NCBI GenBank assembly: GCA_933228895.1 | Contig: OW121851.1 | Location: 134,277,624 to 134,341,623, forward strand | Direction of reading: 5' to 3' | DNA: 64,000 nucleotides | Source of the DNA: Platycnemis pennipes | Lineage: Eukaryota; Arthropoda; Insecta; Odonata; Platycnemididae | Part shown: positions 61,786 to 64,000 of the stretch, piece after piece | Layout: every line of letters starts with the position of its first letter | Position numbering within the stretch: position 1 is the stretch's first letter | Program-made: the position numbers and the translations under genes | The notes under the pieces: model-generated | The model's input: only the letters and a program-made list of their open reading frames with translations | Databases searched by the model: none | Told to the model about the DNA's origin: nothing

Positions 61786-62158
61786 CTCTACATCTAAACC
61801 GTGCAAGTCACCATTAGGGTGTGTGGCAGGAGATGAATTAACACCAATCTTGCGTTAAAATATGGATTAGTAATTATTATAGTATAAACTTCACAATTTG
61901 AAAAAGATCGCAAAGCAAGCATGCAAGAACATGCTGTTAGTTTGGCTAGCTTCTTCCTTATAACAGCGTACGATTTCTTATACCAATTTTGTGATTTAGT
62001 TTCAGTCTACCACAGTAAGTTGGAGTTCGCAAAATATTTTGAACGTCATCAGTGAAAAAATTGCCTTGGAATTTATGTAAGAGGTTCAAGTCTAAATTTC
62101 AAAGTACTGTCTGATAATGATTCACATTTTAGTTCACCTAATAGATTGGTTGCGCCCT
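61786..62158 (-). mobile_element. LINE-A 3' part
   Basis: A damaged tail (CTCTACATCTAAACCGTGCA with a deletion), the 3' UTR with GCAAGAACATGCTGTTAGTT, and coding remnants on the minus strand including NESLSDSTLKFRLEPLT-like and FTDDVQNILRTPTYCGRL. It abuts an RTE piece. Confidence 0.88.
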
Positions 62159-62189
62159 ACTAAGCCCTGGTAAGTCCTGAGAAGAAGAA

Positions 62190-62332
62190 GGAATGAAAAT
62201 TGGAGCAAAGGAAGTCTTATAGAGCGTGTGAAAGAGAAGAATTTCGTAAAGATGAAGAGGATATCCGATAGAAAAATCGAGTGGGAAGATTCGTCAAACC
62301 TTTCTTAGGAATGATGACCTTTGCGATGAATA
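62190..62332 (+). pseudogene. RTE-like LINE 3' end
   Basis: GKSGLIERVKEKNFVKMKRI then SDRKIEWEDSSNLS is a diverged version of MKDVKEKKYVNMKRLADRRI-x-WRAASNQS, ending AGGAATGATGACCTTTGCGA. Confidence 0.7.
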
Positions 62333-62529
62333 CTAATCGTTTCCTCTTATTCTCTCCGATATTTGGAATCGGGTCTTCGCATATCCTTCTTCCTCGCCGA
62401 AGGACTTCCGGGGTGTCAGCTAAGATTCAGATGAGCATCCAAATTGGATGGGAGCGGTGAATTTCCCGAAATTTGGTTCCTAACCTTTCTTAATGCTATG
62501 TTTGCTATTGGCGAAAAGGGTATGCTCCA

Positions 62530-63203
62530 TTTCATAAATGTGCAGCGTAGAGCAGCTAGGTTCGTTAAAAGATGTTACGATGGGTTGAGTAGTGTATCAG
62601 AATTAATACAAGAATTAGGGTGGGAATCATTATCAGAGTGTAGGTTAAAGTACAGATTAAATATATTAGAGAAATTTCAATCCGATAGCTTTACTGAAGA
62701 TGTCAGGCATATATTAAAAGCACCAGCGTATTATACTAGATTCGATCAGATAAATAAGATTAGAGAGATAGATTGTCGTACTGATAGATTCAAAACGTCA
62801 TTTTTCCCCCGGACTATAACAGAATAGGCAGCATAGCAAAGGGATAGGTAGAGGAAATATTTTAGAGTATTCTGAAGTGCATGATGTGCTGAATGCATGT
62901 AATTACTCCTTAAATACTATATATACTAACAATCTAATTGCATGAGACCCTATAGTAGCTTGTTTGCACGTGAGTAGTGCTGCCTGGTGATCTTCACTCC
63001 CTGCCACACACCCTCGCGGAGGCTTGCAGGGTATCGTGTAGATCTAGATGTATTAATTCCTTAAATACTATAGATACTAACAATCTAGTTGCATGAGACC
63101 TTATAGTTGCTTGTTTGCATGTCAATAGTGCATTCTTGGTGATCTTCACCCCTTGCTACACACCCTCGCGGTGGCTTGCAGTGTATCGCATAGATGTAGA
63201 TGA
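62530..63203 (+). mobile_element. LINE-B 3' part with tandemly duplicated 3' end
   Basis: The open frame 62537-62827 reads VQRRAARFVKRCYDGLSSVS, LGWESLSECRLKYRLNILEK, YYTRFDQINKIREIDCRTDR and ends at TITE. The 3' UTR and tail follow to about 63050. Then TATTAATTCCTTAAATACTA starts a second copy of the last 150 bases of 3' UTR and tail, ending at 63203 in GTAGATGAAT. The upstream 62444-62536 part of the frame is not LINE. Confidence 0.9.
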
Positions 63204-63527
63204 ATATTTATCTGGAATCAGGCTGATGAACTACGTATTTCTCTGCTTCTGGAAAATCATCTCTGAATTGAGCGGAAATCGGCGATCTGTCGCATTTGGA
63301 AAGTTACAAACCTATTGAACAGACTTTTTTTTTGCTCATCCACAGTGTATTCGTGAATATTCATGAATACCAGGAGTGACTCATTGCTTCGATAACCGGT
63401 TTCTCTGAGTCTTTATATTTGCACACTTCTGCCCTTTGGGTGACTCCATTTAACTGAAGGGAAATGATTCGGAAGGTATTTTGAGCTGGAAAAATGGCAG
63501 TCCTTAAAGCTGAATCACGGTTTGAAT
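63204..63527. other. No recognisable feature
   Basis: Spacer with short frames. ATTCGTGAATATTCATGAAT near 63350-63369 is a near-perfect short palindrome. Confidence 0.4.
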
Positions 63528-64000
63528 CAAGGTTTCTCACAGCAAACTAATTTTGAAGTTAAAATCTTATGGGTTAGACAGTAACATTATATCATGGATT
63601 AATGATTTTCTGCATGATCGGGTTCAAAGGGTTGTTTTGGACGGTGTTTCCTCACCGGCAATTAAAGTCACTTCCGGTGTCCCACAAGGTAGTGTGATAG
63701 GTCCACTCCTATTCCTTTTGTATATTAATGATATCCAAAAGGTGGTAAAAAGTAAGCTTCGTCTATTTGCCGATGACGCAGTAGTGTACAGGGAAATTCT
63801 ATGCCCGAACGATAAAGAATATTTAAATATTGACCTACAAGCAATTGAAACTTGGTGTGATACATGGCAGTTAGAATTAAACTTTAAGAAATGTCTTGTA
63901 ATGAATTTTTGGAAAAAGAATAGCTCTCCTCCTACCACTTACAAAATAAGTAATAATGAATTAACAAACGTGGAATCCATTAAATATCTTGGAATAAGAC
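63528..64000 (+). CDS. LINE-A reverse transcriptase, 5'-truncated, runs off the window
   Basis: In frame from codon AAG at 63529: KVSHSKLILKLKSYGLDSNI, then SGVPQGSVIGPLLFLLYIND, SKLRLFADDAVVYREI, TWCDTWQLELNFKKCLVMNF and VESIKYLGIR at the edge. It is open throughout and carries the FADD catalytic box. By eye it differs from the copy at 48957-51335 by only a handful of substitutions in about 470 bases. The 5' truncation lies in the middle of motif A (after FDK), so it cannot make active enzyme. It has no start codon of its own. Confidence 0.95.

Overview
The window is repeat-rich nuclear DNA from an animal, most likely an arthropod. I found no host gene with exon structure, no intact tRNA or rRNA gene, no operon and no CRISPR array. 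Almost everything recognisable is transposable-element DNA, much of it nested. The arthropod call rests only on the mix of elements (CR1/jockey-superfamily LINEs, RTE-like LINEs, Penelope-like elements, mariner, PIF/Harbinger, hAT-type MITEs, tRNA-derived SINEs) and is inference.

The commonest family is a non-LTR retrotransposon in at least three subfamilies, called here LINE-A, LINE-B and LINE-C. The best copy is LINE-A on the minus strand at 48731-51292, with an uninterrupted 792-codon frame at 48957-51335. A very similar copy runs off the right edge at 63528-64000. All three subfamilies end in the same roughly 55-base tail, which contains CTGCCACACACC and GGCTTGCAGGGTA and finishes in GTAGAT repeats. 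Many copies are only 45-300 bases of 3' end. An RTE-like LINE with a FADD reverse transcriptase box is scattered as fragments (8597, 26569, 31575, 33020, 37165, 38380, 52947, 59330, 62195).

Layout. 1-4.1 kb: LINE-A stub, then a 3.8-kb DNA transposon with 44-bp subterminal repeats. 4.2-9 kb: BED-type transposase pseudogene, two copies of a 532-bp MITE (family M1), a pogo-like MITE, LINE and RTE pieces. 9-14.3 kb: another LINE whose 3' UTR holds a 4.5-kb terminal-inverted-repeat element. 14.3-21 kb: LINE-B/C pieces, a Harbinger MITE and a fold-back repeat. 21.4-23.05 kb: a decayed but whole Harbinger transposon with transposase and Myb-like genes. 23.5-33 kb: LINE-A, SINE, RTE, hAT MITE and mariner pieces. 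33.6-41.2 kb: two LINE copies carrying Penelope-type inserts with hammerhead-like motifs, a mariner pseudogene and a third M1 copy. 41.6-51.8 kb: second SINE, LINE-C, LINE-A split by a 1.7-kb transposon, the best LINE-A, a fourth M1. 52-56.9 kb: a multi-layer nest in which a LINE-C holds a 117-bp hammerhead-bearing insert and an RTE with a tRNA-like 5' end, itself split by a 1.38-kb DNA transposon. 57-64 kb: LINE fragments, a LINE-C/LINE-A chimera and the second good LINE-A.

The genes do not form a pathway. What ties them together is insertion history: target-site duplications are readable for at least nine insertions and give their relative order. The most unusual signals are the hammerhead-like motifs in three independent inserts, all inside LINE DNA, and the RTE whose 5' boundary, fixed by a 13-bp target duplication, is a tRNA-like sequence.
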